Under the pieces are notes generated by a model that was given only the letters and a program-made list of their open reading frames with translations, did no database searches and had not been told where the DNA came from. A stretch of DNA of 52,513 nucleotides from Paracoccaceae bacterium (GTDB lineage Bacteria; Pseudomonadota; Alphaproteobacteria; Rhodobacterales; Rhodobacteraceae), in assembly GCA_024226455.1 (NCBI GenBank), contig JAAELR010000169.1, positions 1 through 52,513 of the forward strand. The letters are read 5' to 3'. This document shows, piece by piece, positions 33,550 to 43,512 of the stretch. A program made the translations under genes and the position numbers. The number at the start of each line of letters is the position of its first letter. Position 1 is the first letter of the stretch.

Positions 33550-34490
33550 CAGTAGCGAATCCTTGGGTCAAGCACGGTATAGCTCAGGTCGATCACAAGG
33601 TTGATCAGCACGTAGACCAGCGAAAACAGCAGCACCACCGCCTGGATCGTCGGAAAATCGCGGTTCAGCACCGCGTCCACGGTCAAAAGGCCAAGGCCGG
33701 GGATGTTGAACACGCTCTCGGTCACCACCACGCCGCCGATCAGGATGGCAAAGGCAAAGCCGATCACCGTGACGATGGGCACCGCGGCGTTGCGCAGCGC
33801 GTGGCGCACCAGCACTTTGGTTTCGGTCTGGCCCTTGGCGCGGGCGGTGCGGATATAGTCTTCGCCCAGCACCTCCAGCACGCTGGTCCGGGTCATCCGG
33901 GCGATGAAGGCGACGAAGATCACCGACAGCGCCAGCGCGGGCAGGATCAGGTGGCGCAGCCAGCCCCACAGGCCCTCAGAGATGCGGTCATAGCCCTGCA
34001 CCGGGAACCAGGCCAGTTTCAGCGAGAACACATAGATCAGGCCAAAGCCGATGACGAAGACCGGGATCGAAAAGCCCAGTACCGAAAACCCCATGGTCAG
34101 CCGATCCAGCCAACTGCCTTGTTTGTAGGCCGAAATCACCCCCATCGGCACCGCGATGGACACGGTCAGGATAATGGTGACCAGCGACAACGAAAGCGTG
34201 GGTTCGATCCTGGCCACAATCAGCTCGCTGACCTGTTTTTTGAAAAAGAAGCTTTCGCCAAGGTCGCCCTGAAAGATATTGCCCAGCCAGATGCCGAACT
34301 GAACCAGCATGGGTTCATCCAGGCCCAGTTTCTCGCGGATCTCTGCGATTTGCGCGTCGCTGGCATAGTCGCCTGCGATCATCGCCGCCGGATCGCCGGG
34401 GGTCAGCCGCAACAGTAGAAAGATGAACACCGCGACCACCAGCATGACCGGGATCGTCGCAAGCAGCCGCTTCAGCAGGTAAAAGACCAT
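33549..34490 (-). CDS. Peptide ABC transporter permease (DppB type)
   Basis: 313 residues, starting with the DppB signature KRLLATIPVMLVVAVFIFLL and RLTPGDPAAMIAG. Six hydrophobic helices; the EAA motif is in YIRTARAKGQTETKVLVRHA and RNAAVPIVTVIG. It pairs with the DppC-type permease to form the membrane channel for the substrate delivered by the binding protein at 34569. Confidence 0.95.
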   Translation of the reverse strand: MVFYLLKRLLATIPVMLVVAVFIFLLLRLTPGDPAAMIAGDYASDAQIAEIREKLGLDEPMLVQFGIWLGNIFQGDLGESFFFKKQVSELIVARIEPTLSLSLVTIILTVSIAVPMGVISAYKQGSWLDRLTMGFSVLGFSIPVFVIGFGLIYVFSLKLAWFPVQGYDRISEGLWGWLRHLILPALALSVIFVAFIARMTRTSVLEVLGEDYIRTARAKGQTETKVLVRHALRNAAVPIVTVIGFAFAILIGGVVVTESVFNIPGLGLLTVDAVLNRDFPTIQAVVLLFSLVYVLINLVIDLSYTVLDPRIRY

Positions 34491-34568
34491 CAGAGCCCCG
34501 GCGCGGTGTCAGAAAAGCGGACGCCCCGCCGCGAAAGTCGCGGCAGAGCGGATTTCTTGGGTGCAGAG

Positions 34569-36155
34569 CTACTTCTTCTCGACGTTCCAGAACACCGGCA
34601 CGCCTGCCTGCAGATAGCCATCGATGTTGTTGGCCAGGGCCGAGGGCGAGTTCCACTGACCCAGATGGATATGGGTCGGATAGGCGAGCCAGGCCGCCTG
34701 AAGCTCGTCGATCAGCTGCTTTTGCTCCTCGGCCGTGCCCGCCCGGGCGAAGGCATCGCGCAGGTTCTCGATATTCTCGTCGCAGGGCCAGCCGAACAGG
34801 GCCTTGTCACAGCCCGAGTTCAGGAAGGCCATGGTCAGCGGGTTGATCAGGTCACCCATGGTCCAGGCCGTCAAGAACATGTTCCAGCCGCCATCGGCCG
34901 GGGCATCCTGCTTGGAGCGGCGTGCCACCAGCGTCGACCAGTCCATCGACTGCATGTCGACATTCATGCCGATAGCTTCCATCAGATCCTTGGCGACGGG
35001 GGCGAGATTGGCCAGCACCGGCACGTTGGTCGAATGCATCAGAACAATCGGCGTTCCGTCATATCCGCCCTCTTTCAGCAGTTCCTTGGCCCTGGCAAAG
35101 TTGCTGTCCAGCAGCCCGTCCATATGGGCGGTTGATTCAAACGGCATGCCGCACCCGAACAGCGCCTTGCAGGTCTGATAGAATTCCGCGTGACCGATAT
35201 TGGCCTCCAGGAAATCCTCCTGGTTGAAGGCATAAAGCAGCGCCTGGCGGATCTTCGGGTTGTCGAACGGCGGATGCAGAACGTTGAAACGAGCCGTGTA
35301 TTGCAGGCCCGGTGGGTTGGGATCCTTGATATAGGCCTTGCCCGCGTCGTGGACCAGCGGATGCAGGTCGGGCACCAACGATTCGATGATGTCGATCTCA
35401 CCGGCGTTCAACGAGTTCACCGCCTGCTGGATGTCGCGGTTCGGGGTCCATTCCACCCGGTCGACCTTGGCGATCTTGGCGCCGGCAAATCCCGACGTCG
35501 GATCCGAGCGCGGCACGTACTCATCGAATTTGGCATAAACCACCCTGGTGCCCGGCTCCCACTCTTCGGTGACCAGCTTGAACGGGCCGGAACCGATATA
35601 CTCCGAGATCTGTTCCGACCCCGGCGTCGCGGCGATGCGGGCCGGCATCATGAAGGGCACGTTCGACGACGGTTTGCTGAGGGCCAGTTCGATCAGGCCG
35701 GTGGGCGTGTTCATCTTGAAGACGATGTTCTTGTCTCCGTCGGCAGACAAATCGTCGACAAAGCTCATCAGCTTCTGGCCCATGGCGTCCTTGCCGCCCC
35801 AGCGCTTCAGCGATGCAACGCAGTCCTCGGCCGTTACCGGCGCGCCGTCATGCCACATCAGACCGTCGCGCAAGGTCAGCGTCACCGTCATGCCATCCTC
35901 GGACCGGGTGACGGTATCGACCATCTGCGGCTGGATATTGCCGTCGGCATCCAGCGAAAACAGTGTGTCGTAGATCATGTAGCCGTGGTTGCGAGAGATA
36001 TAGGCCGTGGTCCAGATCGGATCGAGGATCTTCAGGCTGGCATGCGGCACGACCCTCAGGACGGTCTCGGCCAGAGCCGCCGACCCGATACCAGTTGCGC
36101 CCAACGCGAAGGTAGCAGCGGCGGCGAGAATACTTTTCCTCAGCATCATCTTCAT
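34569..36155 (-). CDS. Peptide/nickel-type ABC transporter substrate-binding protein (SBP_bac_5)
   Basis: 528 residues; start after AGGGAATAAAAG. Signal peptide ending GIGSAALA. Cluster C binding-protein features are clear: DPIWTTAYISRNHGYMIYDT near the N-terminus, MVDTVTRSEDGMTVTLTLRD, LMWHDGAPVTAEDCVASLKRW, GSGPFKLVTEEWEPGTRVVY and NPKIRQALLYAFNQEDFLE. It is the periplasmic receptor of the transporter encoded downstream. The ligand is unknown; neighbours encode an amidase and two metallo-peptidases, which suggests amide- or peptide-linked compounds. Confidence 0.94.
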   Translation of the reverse strand: MKMMLRKSILAAAATFALGATGIGSAALAETVLRVVPHASLKILDPIWTTAYISRNHGYMIYDTLFSLDADGNIQPQMVDTVTRSEDGMTVTLTLRDGLMWHDGAPVTAEDCVASLKRWGGKDAMGQKLMSFVDDLSADGDKNIVFKMNTPTGLIELALSKPSSNVPFMMPARIAATPGSEQISEYIGSGPFKLVTEEWEPGTRVVYAKFDEYVPRSDPTSGFAGAKIAKVDRVEWTPNRDIQQAVNSLNAGEIDIIESLVPDLHPLVHDAGKAYIKDPNPPGLQYTARFNVLHPPFDNPKIRQALLYAFNQEDFLEANIGHAEFYQTCKALFGCGMPFESTAHMDGLLDSNFARAKELLKEGGYDGTPIVLMHSTNVPVLANLAPVAKDLMEAIGMNVDMQSMDWSTLVARRSKQDAPADGGWNMFLTAWTMGDLINPLTMAFLNSGCDKALFGWPCDENIENLRDAFARAGTAEEQKQLIDELQAAWLAYPTHIHLGQWNSPSALANNIDGYLQAGVPVFWNVEKK

Positions 36156-36448
36156 CTTTTATTCCCTGTTGAGTGAGCTATTTTGTTTTGTAGGATCAAC
36201 TATCGGCGCAATAAAATATCCAAGTCAAATTTATTTTTTGGTGCCGGAGAAAGAAAAGAGGTTGCCACGGCAGGAGCCTGGCGGAAAACTGCAACGCAGC
36301 TGGCAAACCTGCCTTTCAGGAGCCTGCAAGACGGGGCCTGGTGGAAGAGCCTGAAGCGGCTCTTGCGCAGGAACCAGCGCCTTGATCGAGATCTGAAATA
36401 TGCGCTCCTTTTTCGCAGGACCGCTGACAGGAACGTGGGGAACGGAAA

Positions 36449-37864
36449 ATGACGGAAAAGCCACTTTGGCAACTTGGCGCCTGCGATCTGGCGGCGCGCA
36501 TTCGAAACGGCGAGGCTAGCGCCAGCGATGCGGTCGGCTCTGTCGTCATGCGCATGCGACAGCGAAACCCGGCAATCAACGCCGTGGTCGACGATCTGGG
36601 CGATGACGCTCTGGCCCGGGCGGCAAAGCTGGACGCGGCGTTTGCCAAGGACGGCCCCGTCGGGCCGCTGCATGGCGTTCCGGTGACCATCAAGGAAAAC
36701 ATCGACCAACAGGGCAGGGCCACGCCGAACGGTGTCGCCGCCTTCAAGGATCTGATCGCTCCGGCGGACGCTCCGGTGGTGACGAACCTGCGCAATGCCG
36801 GGGCGATTGTGGTCGGGCGGACCAATACGCCCGAGTTTTCCTTCAGGGGCTCGACCGACAACCCGCTGCACGGCCGGACCTACAACCCATGGAACGACTG
36901 GGCCTCTGCGGGCGGCTCTTCGGGCGGGGCGGCGGCTGCGGTCATGTCCGGCATGGGGGCCATCGGACATGGCAACGATATCGGCGGATCGCTTCGCTTT
37001 CCGGCCAACGCGACGGGGGCGGCCACGGTCAAGCCGGGGCTGGGACGGGTGCCGGCCTACAACCCGTCGCAAACCGCCGAACGCGGCCTGATCTCGCAGC
37101 TGATGTCGGTTCAGGGCGTTATTGCGCGTCAGGTGGCCGATGTGCGGCTGGCGATGAAATCGCTCATCGCATACGACCCGCACGATCCATGGATGGTGCC
37201 CATGCCATTCGAGGGCCCGGCCCCCGACGGGCCGGTCAAGGTTGCCTTCACGCGCAACTCTTTCGAGTTCGACCTGCACCCGGCGGTGGATGAAGCGCTG
37301 ACCGCCGCCTGCGAGGCCTTGCGCGATGCGGGCTATGTGGTGGAAGAGGTCGAGCCGCCAAACCTGCGTGAGATCGGGGCCGAAGCGACCCGCGTCCTGT
37401 TTGGCGAAACCAAGGCGCTGTTGCACGACGTGATGCGCCAACATGGCAGCCCCGAGTTCAACGCCTATTTCGACGCCTGTTTCGAGATCGCCCCGCCCTA
37501 CGAGGGCGACGAGTTGCTCGCCGCCTTTGGCCGCCGCAGCCACTATGTCCGGCAATGGCTGCTGTTCTTGCAGGAATATCCGCTGGTCCTGACGCCTTTC
37601 CTGCTAGGGCCGATCTATGCGTGGAACCGCGATATGGAGGGGAGAGAAGGGGCGGAAGAGATCATGCTGAAAGGGTTTTACAGTTTTGCCATGAACCTGC
37701 TGGGCCTGCCCGCCGGCAATGTTCCGGCCAACTACAATGACGGGCTGCCCATAGGCGTGCAGATCGTCGGACGGCGGTTCCGCGAGGACATGATCCTCGA
37801 CGCTTGCGAGGCCATCGAGAGCCGCGTCTGCATCATGGCTGAGACCCTGTTCGCGCGGGGTTGA
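36449..37864 (+). CDS. Amidase signature family hydrolase
   Basis: 471 residues; ATG follows GTGGGGAACGGAAA. The Ser-cisSer-Lys triad is visible: Lys in VPVTIKENIDQQG (about residue 82), cis-Ser in SAGGSSGGAAAAVM and nucleophile Ser in GNDIGGSLRFPANATG. The C-terminal LPIGVQIVGRRFREDMIL is also typical. It hydrolyses a carboxamide in the cytoplasm; the exact substrate is not predictable. It is divergent from the ABC transporter operon, with a 293-base shared control region, and convergent with the M81 peptidase gene. Confidence 0.92.
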   Translation: MTEKPLWQLGACDLAARIRNGEASASDAVGSVVMRMRQRNPAINAVVDDLGDDALARAAKLDAAFAKDGPVGPLHGVPVTIKENIDQQGRATPNGVAAFKDLIAPADAPVVTNLRNAGAIVVGRTNTPEFSFRGSTDNPLHGRTYNPWNDWASAGGSSGGAAAAVMSGMGAIGHGNDIGGSLRFPANATGAATVKPGLGRVPAYNPSQTAERGLISQLMSVQGVIARQVADVRLAMKSLIAYDPHDPWMVPMPFEGPAPDGPVKVAFTRNSFEFDLHPAVDEALTAACEALRDAGYVVEEVEPPNLREIGAEATRVLFGETKALLHDVMRQHGSPEFNAYFDACFEIAPPYEGDELLAAFGRRSHYVRQWLLFLQEYPLVLTPFLLGPIYAWNRDMEGREGAEEIMLKGFYSFAMNLLGLPAGNVPANYNDGLPIGVQIVGRRFREDMILDACEAIESRVCIMAETLFARG

Positions 37865-37876
37865 CCCCGCGCGCTA

Positions 37877-39328
37877 TCAGTTCTGGAACGGGTTTTCGAC
37901 CCGGGGCCAATAGTTCGGATCCCGCTTTGCATAGGGGATGCGGGCATAGTCCGGCGTGATGGCGCCGGGCGTCGCCATGTAGATGACCTCTGATGCAATT
38001 GGGGCAAAGCCCGCATAAAAGTGCTGCGAAGATTTCACCACGACCGCCCTCATCGCCGCGAGATCGCAGCCGAGATCGGTGAAGGCGGTGGGGTGAAACG
38101 CCTGGGTCCGCTTGTCGCTGAGGATCAGGTGAACGCCGTCCGTTTCCAGCCACACGCCGGTGCCCATGGGCATGGCGCTTTGCCCCATCATTTGCGACAT
38201 GCCCTCTTTAAGCCCGCAGATGGTGACATTGATATCCACCGGGTCGCCCGACATGGCGCCGACCTTGCCGCCGACGCGCACCTGCATCCGCCCGCCAACG
38301 CCGACATCGCGGCACATGCGCACGAGAACCGGGTCCCAGAATATGCCTATGGCCACATCCCTGAGCCCCCGTTTCAGCACCTCCTGCAGCACAAAGGTGG
38401 AATCCGCCGGCGCACCGCCACCGGCGTTGTCGGCAAAATCCGCCAGCACGACAGGGAAGGCATCAGCCGCCTCGACCCGGTCGAACGCCTGCCCGATCGT
38501 GGGCCAGTCGGCCTTTATCTGCTGGCGCAGCGACCAAAGATATTCGCCAAACTCCCGGGCAACGGCGCTGGCCCGTTCCGCATTCCCATCGGTAATCGCC
38601 AGCATCCTCGCGCCGACGCGTTCGCAATCTCCCCAGGGGAACCCGTGGCACAGCGACAGGCTCAGTACATCGCCCATGGCCTCTCGCGCCTGCATGTCGG
38701 CGACGAACTTCTGCATCGGCGCCCGGGTGGTGTGGAACATGTTGATCATCCGGCAGTCATAGTCCCGCATCACCGGATCTATCTTTGCCTCAGCCGTATC
38801 GGCGGCCATCCTGAACAACTCACGGGCACGATCGGTGCTGTCGGTGTGGGGATACTCCTTGAAAGCGACGATCAGGTTGGCGGCGTCGAGCATTGCCTGC
38901 GTCAGATGGTTGTGCAGGTCGTTTTCCATGCCAATGACGGCGCTGTCCCCCAAAATGGCCCGTGCCCGGGCAAGAAGATCCCCCTCGCAATCCTCATAGC
39001 CCTCGGCGATCATCGCGCCATGCATGAAGATCAGGAAGATATCAGGCATATGTGCCTGTACATCCGCCAGGATCTCGTCGCGGTAGGCCTCGTAGGCGCG
39101 TTTGATCGTTGTTCCCGAGGGCTGGGCACAAGCCGAAAGGCTCTCAACGACGGCCCAGCCTCTTTGCTCGGCCAGGCGTCTCCATTCGTGCAAGGGCGCG
39201 GAAAACAGATTGGCCGGTTCCGACGTGGCGCTGCGGGTGACGGCCAACTCCTCGAACGCAAGCGTTCCGGTTGGGATCGGGGAAAACGTGTTGGTCTCGG
39301 TCGCCAGACAGGCAATCAGAACTTTCAT
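37877..39328 (-). CDS. M81-family metallopeptidase (MlrC-like)
   Basis: 483 residues, start after AAGGAGAGAGATC. The N-terminal MKVLIACLATETNTFSPIPT is the hallmark of MlrC/M81 proteins. Other landmarks are IFLIFMHGAMIAEGYEDCEG, GMENDLHNHLTQAM, VAFKEYPHTDSTDRA and FADNAGGGAPADST. MlrC hydrolyses the linear tetrapeptide product of microcystin in sphingomonads; most homologues in Roseobacters sit next to dipeptide transporters, as here, and are of unknown substrate. Its neighbour on the same strand downstream of a 246-base gap is the M20 gene upstream. Confidence 0.92.
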   Translation of the reverse strand: MKVLIACLATETNTFSPIPTGTLAFEELAVTRSATSEPANLFSAPLHEWRRLAEQRGWAVVESLSACAQPSGTTIKRAYEAYRDEILADVQAHMPDIFLIFMHGAMIAEGYEDCEGDLLARARAILGDSAVIGMENDLHNHLTQAMLDAANLIVAFKEYPHTDSTDRARELFRMAADTAEAKIDPVMRDYDCRMINMFHTTRAPMQKFVADMQAREAMGDVLSLSLCHGFPWGDCERVGARMLAITDGNAERASAVAREFGEYLWSLRQQIKADWPTIGQAFDRVEAADAFPVVLADFADNAGGGAPADSTFVLQEVLKRGLRDVAIGIFWDPVLVRMCRDVGVGGRMQVRVGGKVGAMSGDPVDINVTICGLKEGMSQMMGQSAMPMGTGVWLETDGVHLILSDKRTQAFHPTAFTDLGCDLAAMRAVVVKSSQHFYAGFAPIASEVIYMATPGAITPDYARIPYAKRDPNYWPRVENPFQN

Positions 39329-39574
39329 GATCTCTCTCCTTCAAGACCCCAAATGCGGGGAGGCGGGGCCATTTCCCGGCTGTCTCCGAGCCCCAGATAA
39401 AGACCCCGGGGCAGCCGTTCGGGCAGCATGTCGTCAGCCCTGATCGGGCGCCCAAGGTTCGATTGCTAGTGCAAGACCGGTCTTCGGTCCATCCCAACGA
39501 GGCTTGCGGGCGTCAGTGCCGCGCCCCCCTTTTGGTCCCCGACCTCGCCTGCGACGCAAACCGGGCACCGCCAC

Positions 39575-40732
39575 TTATGATCCGGCACTGCCGGGCCGTT
39601 CCGGCAGGCGGTCGCGGGCCAGTGCGGCCCAGAACTTCGCGCCCACACCAAGCAGGTCGTCGTTGAAATCGTAGTCCGAAGAATGCAGCGGATGGCCGTG
39701 CGGGCCGTGCTCGCCGTTGCCCAGCAGCAGCAGGCAACCCGGCACCGCAGCACAGAAATGCGCGAAATCCTCGGAAAAGCTCATCGGTTCGCGATTTGCC
39801 ACCGTGTCGAGCCCAAGCCCGGCTGCCACCCCGGCCACCGCAACCGCCTGCGCTTCGGCGTTGACCGTCTCGATGAATTCGGTGTTGAAATCGACCTCGG
39901 CCAGCACGCCATGCGCCGCCGCCACGCCGTTTGCAATCTGCCGGATGAACCCGCCGATAGCGTTGCGGTCCCGGGTGCTGCGGGCACGGACATCGCCCCG
40001 CAGCGTCGCGTTGCCCGGCAACACGTTGCGCTGCCCGTCGGTCAGGAACTCGGTCACCGAGACGACGGCCCCGGCGCCGGGGGCGATCTTGCGCGACACG
40101 ATGGTTTGCAGCGATTGGACCAGTTCCGCCCCGACAGTGATGGCATCGCACCCCGCCTGCGGCATAGAGGCATGCCCGCCCTGACCGCGGATCCTGATCT
40201 CGAACAGGCTCTCGCTGGAGCAGATAATACCGGTGCGCGTGGAAACCTGTGCCACCGGCGCACCGGGCAGGTTGTGGATCGCATAGACCTCGTCAATCGG
40301 GAACCGTTCCAGCACGCCCTCATCGATCATCGCCCGCGCGCCCAGCCCATGTTCCTCGTTGGGCTGGAACAGGAAGACTACCGTGCCGTCGAAGCCGGGA
40401 TCGGCCGCCAGCGCCTGCGCCGCGCCCAGCAGCATGGTGACATGGCCGTCATGGCCGCAGGCATGCATGACGCCCGGTGTCTGGGAGGCATAACCGTGGT
40501 CGCTGGTCTCGGTTATCGGCAACGCGTCCATATCGGCCCGCAAGCCGATGGCGCGGTTGCCATTGCCCGCGCGCAGAACCCCGACAACGCCGACGCCTTC
40601 ATGCACCTCAAGCCCAAGATCGCGCAGGATCCCGGCCACTCTGGCCTTGGTCCGCTCTTCCTGGAACCCAAGTTCCGGCGACCGGTGAAATTCTCGCCGC
40701 AGCGCGGTCAGGTGGGCGGGGTCAAATGCCAT
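39575..40732 (-). CDS. M20-family amidohydrolase (hippurate hydrolase/HipO-like)
   Basis: 385 residues. Metal-site motifs: LRREFHRSPELGFQE at the start, GLRADMDALPI, MHACGHDGHVTMLLGAAQAL, FQPNEEHGLGARAMIDEGVL, and the C-terminal HPLHSSDYDFNDDLLGVGA. The Cys-Gly-His-Asp site places it with HipO/ArgE-like aminoacylases that bind two metals through a Cys. It removes an acyl group from an amino acid or splits a small amide in the cytoplasm. With the amidase, the M81 peptidase and the ABC transporter it makes a coherent amide-degrading set. Confidence 0.93.
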   Translation of the reverse strand: MAFDPAHLTALRREFHRSPELGFQEERTKARVAGILRDLGLEVHEGVGVVGVLRAGNGNRAIGLRADMDALPITETSDHGYASQTPGVMHACGHDGHVTMLLGAAQALAADPGFDGTVVFLFQPNEEHGLGARAMIDEGVLERFPIDEVYAIHNLPGAPVAQVSTRTGIICSSESLFEIRIRGQGGHASMPQAGCDAITVGAELVQSLQTIVSRKIAPGAGAVVSVTEFLTDGQRNVLPGNATLRGDVRARSTRDRNAIGGFIRQIANGVAAAHGVLAEVDFNTEFIETVNAEAQAVAVAGVAAGLGLDTVANREPMSFSEDFAHFCAAVPGCLLLLGNGEHGPHGHPLHSSDYDFNDDLLGVGAKFWAALARDRLPERPGSAGS

Positions 40733-40759
40733 TGGTTGCCCTCTCGTATTTGGCCAGTC

Positions 40760-41521
40760 CTAGAACTCCGACAGCAGCCGGGTGGTTTCGGGGTCCATGA
40801 AGCCGGCGACCGTTGCCTCGGTCTCATGGGCCAGCGCGCGGCTCAGGTCGGTGCTGGCGGCGGCGTTCAGCACCCGCTTCATGGCGCGGGCCGACAGAAC
40901 CGGCAAGTCCGCCAGCTTTGCGGCGGTCTCTTGCGCCTGATCGAGCAGCCGGTCGTCGGGGGCTACCTTCCAGGCGACGCCCGAGGCCAGCAGGTCCTGC
41001 GCCGAATACTTCTCTCCGAAAAACAGCATTTCGCGGGCCTTGTGCAGCCCGACCATCGCCGGCAGCAGCGAGGTCACGGCACCGGTGACAAACAGGTTCA
41101 GCGACACCTCGGGAAAGAAGCCCCTGGCAGTTTCTCCCCAGATCGGAAAGTCACAGTTGATCGCCCACTCAAAGCCGCCGCCCACGGCCCAGCCATTGAT
41201 CGCGCCCACCACCGGTTTGGCGCCAAAGGTGATGGCGCGGGTGGCGCGCTGGATGGCCTGCACCGCGTCGCGGGCCTCTTGCTCATCCTTGGGGTGCACG
41301 TGTTGGCGCCGGTCGTCGCCGGCGCAAAACGCCTTGCCCGCGCCGGTAAAGACAATCGCGCGGGTATCGCGGTCGGCATTCGCATGGTCAAAGGCCCGCG
41401 CCACATCGTCGATCAACTGCCGGTTCATGGCATTCAGGCTGCCGGGGCGGTTCAGGGTGATGGTTCTGACGCCCCGGCCGCCCAGTTCGCTGAGCACGGT
41501 TTCGAATTCGGTGTCACTCAT
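40760..41521 (-). CDS. Enoyl-CoA hydratase/isomerase family protein
   Basis: 253 residues, crotonase fold. Oxyanion-hole segments are GKAFCAGDDRRQH and NGWAVGGGFEWAINCD; the later catalytic-position Glu is in FFPEVSLNLFVTGA. It acts on a CoA thioester. The start codon overlaps the stop of the acyl-CoA ligase gene (ATGA), so the ligase probably makes its substrate or a precursor. Confidence 0.9.
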   Translation of the reverse strand: MSDTEFETVLSELGGRGVRTITLNRPGSLNAMNRQLIDDVARAFDHANADRDTRAIVFTGAGKAFCAGDDRRQHVHPKDEQEARDAVQAIQRATRAITFGAKPVVGAINGWAVGGGFEWAINCDFPIWGETARGFFPEVSLNLFVTGAVTSLLPAMVGLHKAREMLFFGEKYSAQDLLASGVAWKVAPDDRLLDQAQETAAKLADLPVLSARAMKRVLNAAASTDLSRALAHETEATVAGFMDPETTRLLSEF

Positions 41522-42822
41522 TGGTAGCTCCTGAGCACTCTGCGGGTCTTGCCCTCGGTTACTTCGAACGATCCTGCCGGCAAAAGCGTCAGGCGCGCGG
41601 TAACGCCGAGCACCTTCTTGAACACCGCCTCAATCGCCGCCGTCAGGCCGCGAGAGGTGTCAACCCCCGGCGCCAGTTCCGCGTGAACCGGCAGTACATC
41701 GAAGGGCGGTGGCCGGTCCAGCACGATGCGGTAGTCGCCCGTCAGTTCGCCGACCCCCGACAGAACCGAGGCGACCATGGTGGGGAACATGTTAAGCCCG
41801 CGTACCACGATCATGTCATCGGACCGGCCCACCACCCGGAACCGGAACCCGGTGCAGCCGCAGCGGCAGGGGGCGGTGGTGTCGACGGCGATGATGTCCC
41901 CGGTGCGAAACCGCACCAGCGGCTGACAATCGCGCGCCAGATGGGTCAGCACCAGTTCTCCGGTGGTGCCGTCGGCCAGCGGCAGGGGCTGGGCGCTGTC
42001 GGGCTCGATGATCTCGGGGTGCAGAACGTCCCCTGCCACGAAATGCAGCCTTGTGTCGTGGCCGCACTGCGCCGCAAAGTTCGAGAACACGTCCGACACG
42101 CCATAGTTCGCGTTGCGTACCTCGATGCCCCAGGTCGCGGTCAGGCGGGCTCTGAGGGCTGGGTCGTCAAGCCCGGCCTCGCCGCCGAACAGCCCCAGCC
42201 GCAGCCCCAGGTCGCGCGGCGCCAGCCCGGGGAACTTCTCGGCGATGACCCGCTCCAGAACAGCCGGATAGGACGGCGTGCACGACAACGCCGTGACGCC
42301 GACCTCCTGAATGGTGCGGATCAGCAACTCGGTGCTGCCAACCCCGAAAGGAATGACCAGCGCGCCGGTCTGTTGCAGCGTCATGTGGTCGGTCAGCCCG
42401 CCCATCCACATCTGGTAGTTCAGGCAATGGGCGACGATATCGTCCGGCCCCAGACCCGCCAGCCCCTGCGCCCGGCCGCCCACGGTTTCGGTGATCGCGC
42501 AGTCACGCGCCGACAGCGCCAGGTTCATCGCCTGCCCGGTAGTGCCAGAGGTCCGGTGCAGACGCACCGCCTGCGATTGCGGTGCCGCCAGATAATCGCC
42601 AAAGGGCGGGTGTTCGGCCTGCGAGATCCTCAGCTGCGCCTTGTCGCAAAGCGGCAGCCCGGGCAGATCGGCAAGGTCTCTGGGCGGCGAAGCGGCGCCC
42701 CAGAGCTGCTGATAGAACGCCGAGTTTGCGGCGACATACCGGCTTTGCTTGCCCCAGGCGGCCTGAACGTGATCTTTCAGATCCTCGGGTGCGATTCTAT
42801 CGGCATTCGCCAACAGCGTCAT
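41518..42822 (-). CDS. Phenylacetate-CoA ligase-like AMP-forming acyl-CoA ligase
   Basis: 434 residues. The ATG at 42822 overlaps the TetR stop codon in an ATGA, so it is preferred over an ATG 21 bases upstream. The PaaK-type layout is seen: RLHRTSGTTGQAMNLALS (ATP-binding), LRLGLFGGEAGLDDPALRA, NYGVSDVFSNFAAQCGH, a zinc-like CRCGCTGFRFRVVGRSDDM loop and the hinge MIVVRGLNMFPTMVAS. It activates an aromatic or other carboxylic acid with ATP and CoA. The actual acid is unknown. Confidence 0.9.
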   Translation of the reverse strand: MTLLANADRIAPEDLKDHVQAAWGKQSRYVAANSAFYQQLWGAASPPRDLADLPGLPLCDKAQLRISQAEHPPFGDYLAAPQSQAVRLHRTSGTTGQAMNLALSARDCAITETVGGRAQGLAGLGPDDIVAHCLNYQMWMGGLTDHMTLQQTGALVIPFGVGSTELLIRTIQEVGVTALSCTPSYPAVLERVIAEKFPGLAPRDLGLRLGLFGGEAGLDDPALRARLTATWGIEVRNANYGVSDVFSNFAAQCGHDTRLHFVAGDVLHPEIIEPDSAQPLPLADGTTGELVLTHLARDCQPLVRFRTGDIIAVDTTAPCRCGCTGFRFRVVGRSDDMIVVRGLNMFPTMVASVLSGVGELTGDYRIVLDRPPPFDVLPVHAELAPGVDTSRGLTAAIEAVFKKVLGVTARLTLLPAGSFEVTEGKTRRVLRSYQ

Positions 42823-43499
42823 GGCTGCATCCCCCGTTCCCATAGCAGGTCGAGAGTGTCGATGATCGCCTCGCGGTCCTGGGAAAACCCTTGCATATAC
42901 GGGTCGTGGTCCAGCAGCAGCCCGGCAAGATACTGGTCGGTCATGCCGCCCAGCGCATAGGCCCGGCGCATCAGCTCGTCATGACAGACCGGCGAGCCCG
43001 CGCTACGTAACTGCCGCGCCCGCGACGCGACGACGCTTTCCAGCCATTCCCGGTTCAGGGTCTGAAAGGCGGCCCGCGCCTGGGGGAAACCGTCAAGCTG
43101 GCGCTGCAGGCATTTCATCAGGCCGAGATTCTGTTCGAAAAGCCCCACATAGGCCGATGTCGCAGCCCTGACCGGATTGTCCGGGGCGTTCTTCGACGCC
43201 TGCCGCATCCTTGCCTGAACAAATTCGGAAAACCGCAACAGCAGTTCGGCGAGCAGCTCGTTGCGGTTGGCGAAATAGATGTAGAGCGTGCCATGCGAGA
43301 CATTGGCCGCGCCGCAGATCTTTGCCACCGTCAGTTCGGCCAGCGCCGCGGTCTCCAGACAGTCACATACCGCAACCTGAATTGCCGCCCTGGTCCGGCG
43401 CCCCTTGTTCGCTTCTGCCGCCACGGTGCTCAGTTCAGCGCGAAAGCTGAAATCGACCGTGCCCGGGGCGCCCTGTTCCTTGGTTCTGTGACATGCCAT
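42819..43499 (-). CDS. TetR-family transcriptional regulator
   Basis: 226 residues. The helix-turn-helix is in the first third: AALAELTVAKICGAANVSHG then TLYIYFANRNELLAELLLRF. The ligand domain is helical and mostly hydrophobic. It is the first gene of an operon with the ligase and hydratase genes, joined by two ATGA overlaps, and a strong palindrome lies just upstream of its start. It is therefore probably an autorepressor released by an acid or acyl-CoA. Confidence 0.92.
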   Translation of the reverse strand: MACHRTKEQGAPGTVDFSFRAELSTVAAEANKGRRTRAAIQVAVCDCLETAALAELTVAKICGAANVSHGTLYIYFANRNELLAELLLRFSEFVQARMRQASKNAPDNPVRAATSAYVGLFEQNLGLMKCLQRQLDGFPQARAAFQTLNREWLESVVASRARQLRSAGSPVCHDELMRRAYALGGMTDQYLAGLLLDHDPYMQGFSQDREAIIDTLDLLWERGMQP

Positions 43500-43512
43500 G
43501 ACCGGCTCCGAA

